Source: Microscilla marina ATCC 23134
GTDB taxonomy: Bacteria > Bacteroidota > Bacteroidia > Cytophagales > Microscillaceae
Direction: 5' to 3'
Assembly: GCF_000169175.1 (NCBI RefSeq)
Contig: NZ_AAWS01000008.1
Location: 220,284-284,283 of the forward strand
Length of the DNA: 64,000 nt
The notes under the pieces were generated by a model, which saw only the letters and a program-made list of their open reading frames with translations, had not been told where the DNA came from and made no database searches. How positions within the stretch are numbered: the stretch's first letter is position 1; each line of letters starts with the position of its first letter. Positions 63,831-64,000 of this stretch are shown here, piece after piece. Both the position numbers and the translations under genes were made by a program.

Positions 63831-63965
63831 TTATTTCTTTGATTCCTTCTCGTAAAACTCTTTTACTAAATCATCAATGATCTTGTTTACTTCAGTCTCT
63901 ATCTTGGCTTTGACCAACTTTAGCTTGTTTTGTGACAAGTCTTCCAACAGTTCTTCGCCAAGCTC
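63831..63965 (-). CDS. C-terminal end of an upstream gene (partial or frameshifted)
   Basis: A reverse frame ending in TAA at 63831 encodes ELGEELLEDLSQNKLKLVKA, then KIETEVNKIIDDLVKEFYEK, a charged coiled-coil-like tail. An in-frame TGA lies at 63966-63968, close to the window edge, and another frame looks open beyond it (IGHCGKVRKYESL), so a frameshift or a short gene is possible. Function unknown. Confidence 0.35.
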   Translation of the reverse strand, partial: ELGEELLEDLSQNKLKLVKAKIETEVNKIIDDLVKEFYEKESKK

Positions 63966-64000
63966 TCATACTTTCTTACTTTTCCACAGTGTCCAATTTG

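Noticed and set aside
1..64000. tRNA, rRNA or riboswitch genes
   Set aside because: I searched by eye for T-loop (GGTTCGAATCC-like) and rRNA-like sequences and saw none; short or divergent RNAs could be missed.

Overview
The window looks like a chromosomal segment of a gliding, marine-type Bacteroidota bacterium, probably a Microscilla-like Cytophagales (inference). The signs are a C-terminal type IX secretion sorting domain on a giant LamG adhesin, LytS/LytTR signalling, a TonB-dependent receptor, a TPR-SpoIIE phosphatase, Bacteroidota-style TAnnTTTG promoter motifs and moderate GC. Intergenic space is crowded with short interspersed palindromic repeats.

Layout. 1-3056 (-) is the start of an alpha-2-macroglobulin-like secreted protein that runs off the left edge. 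3207-17863 is a complete-looking type I-B CRISPR-Cas locus: array 1 (16 full repeats plus a decayed tail), a WYL regulator, cas8b-cas7-cas5-cas3-cas6-cas1, a 650 bp gap, cas2-cas4, and array 2 (19 full repeats plus a truncated one). The array 1 leader carries the decayed 3' end of a cas4 gene, so it looks like a duplicate of the cas4-leader junction that precedes array 2. A 62 bp sequence occurs in inverted orientation on either side of the WYL-to-cas1 block. cas3 is split by a one-base frameshift inside its HD nuclease domain. Both arrays end in truncated repeats next to members of the same MITE-like element family.

18499-22899 holds housekeeping topA (-) and dnaN (+). 23179-29554 contains four forward genes of mostly unknown function (a possible helical-repeat protein, a 794-residue protein, a 349-residue protein and a small lipoprotein). 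29935-33234 holds an orphan McrB-like AAA+ ATPase and a LytS/LytTR two-component pair. 33496-42419 encodes an aldo/keto reductase, a TonB-dependent receptor, a TPR/coiled-coil/SpoIIE membrane phosphatase, a Fes/IroE-like esterase and a class V aminotransferase. 44004-54804 is a cell-surface cassette: a 2947-residue LamG protein with a T9SS signal, a phage-tail-fibre-like coiled-coil protein and a small secreted protein.

55112-63799 is an accessory zone on mostly the minus strand. A 1416-residue secreted protein combines an N-terminal TPM-like domain, a Hint autoprocessing domain and a C-terminal papain-like (Tox-PL type) domain, so it looks like a polymorphic toxin. An LRR protein gene follows it by only 4 bp. 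Downstream are remnants: an XRE-type regulator tail, a frameshifted hypothetical, a frameshifted FGE-sulfatase/LRR fusion, a short copied LRR fragment and a truncated Crp/Fnr gene.

No rRNA or tRNA genes were recognised. The strongest leads for something undescribed are the rearranged CRISPR locus with its inverted flanking repeats and MITE-invaded array ends, the Hint/papain toxin with a tightly coupled LRR gene, and the 23.2-29.6 kb block of unrecognised proteins.
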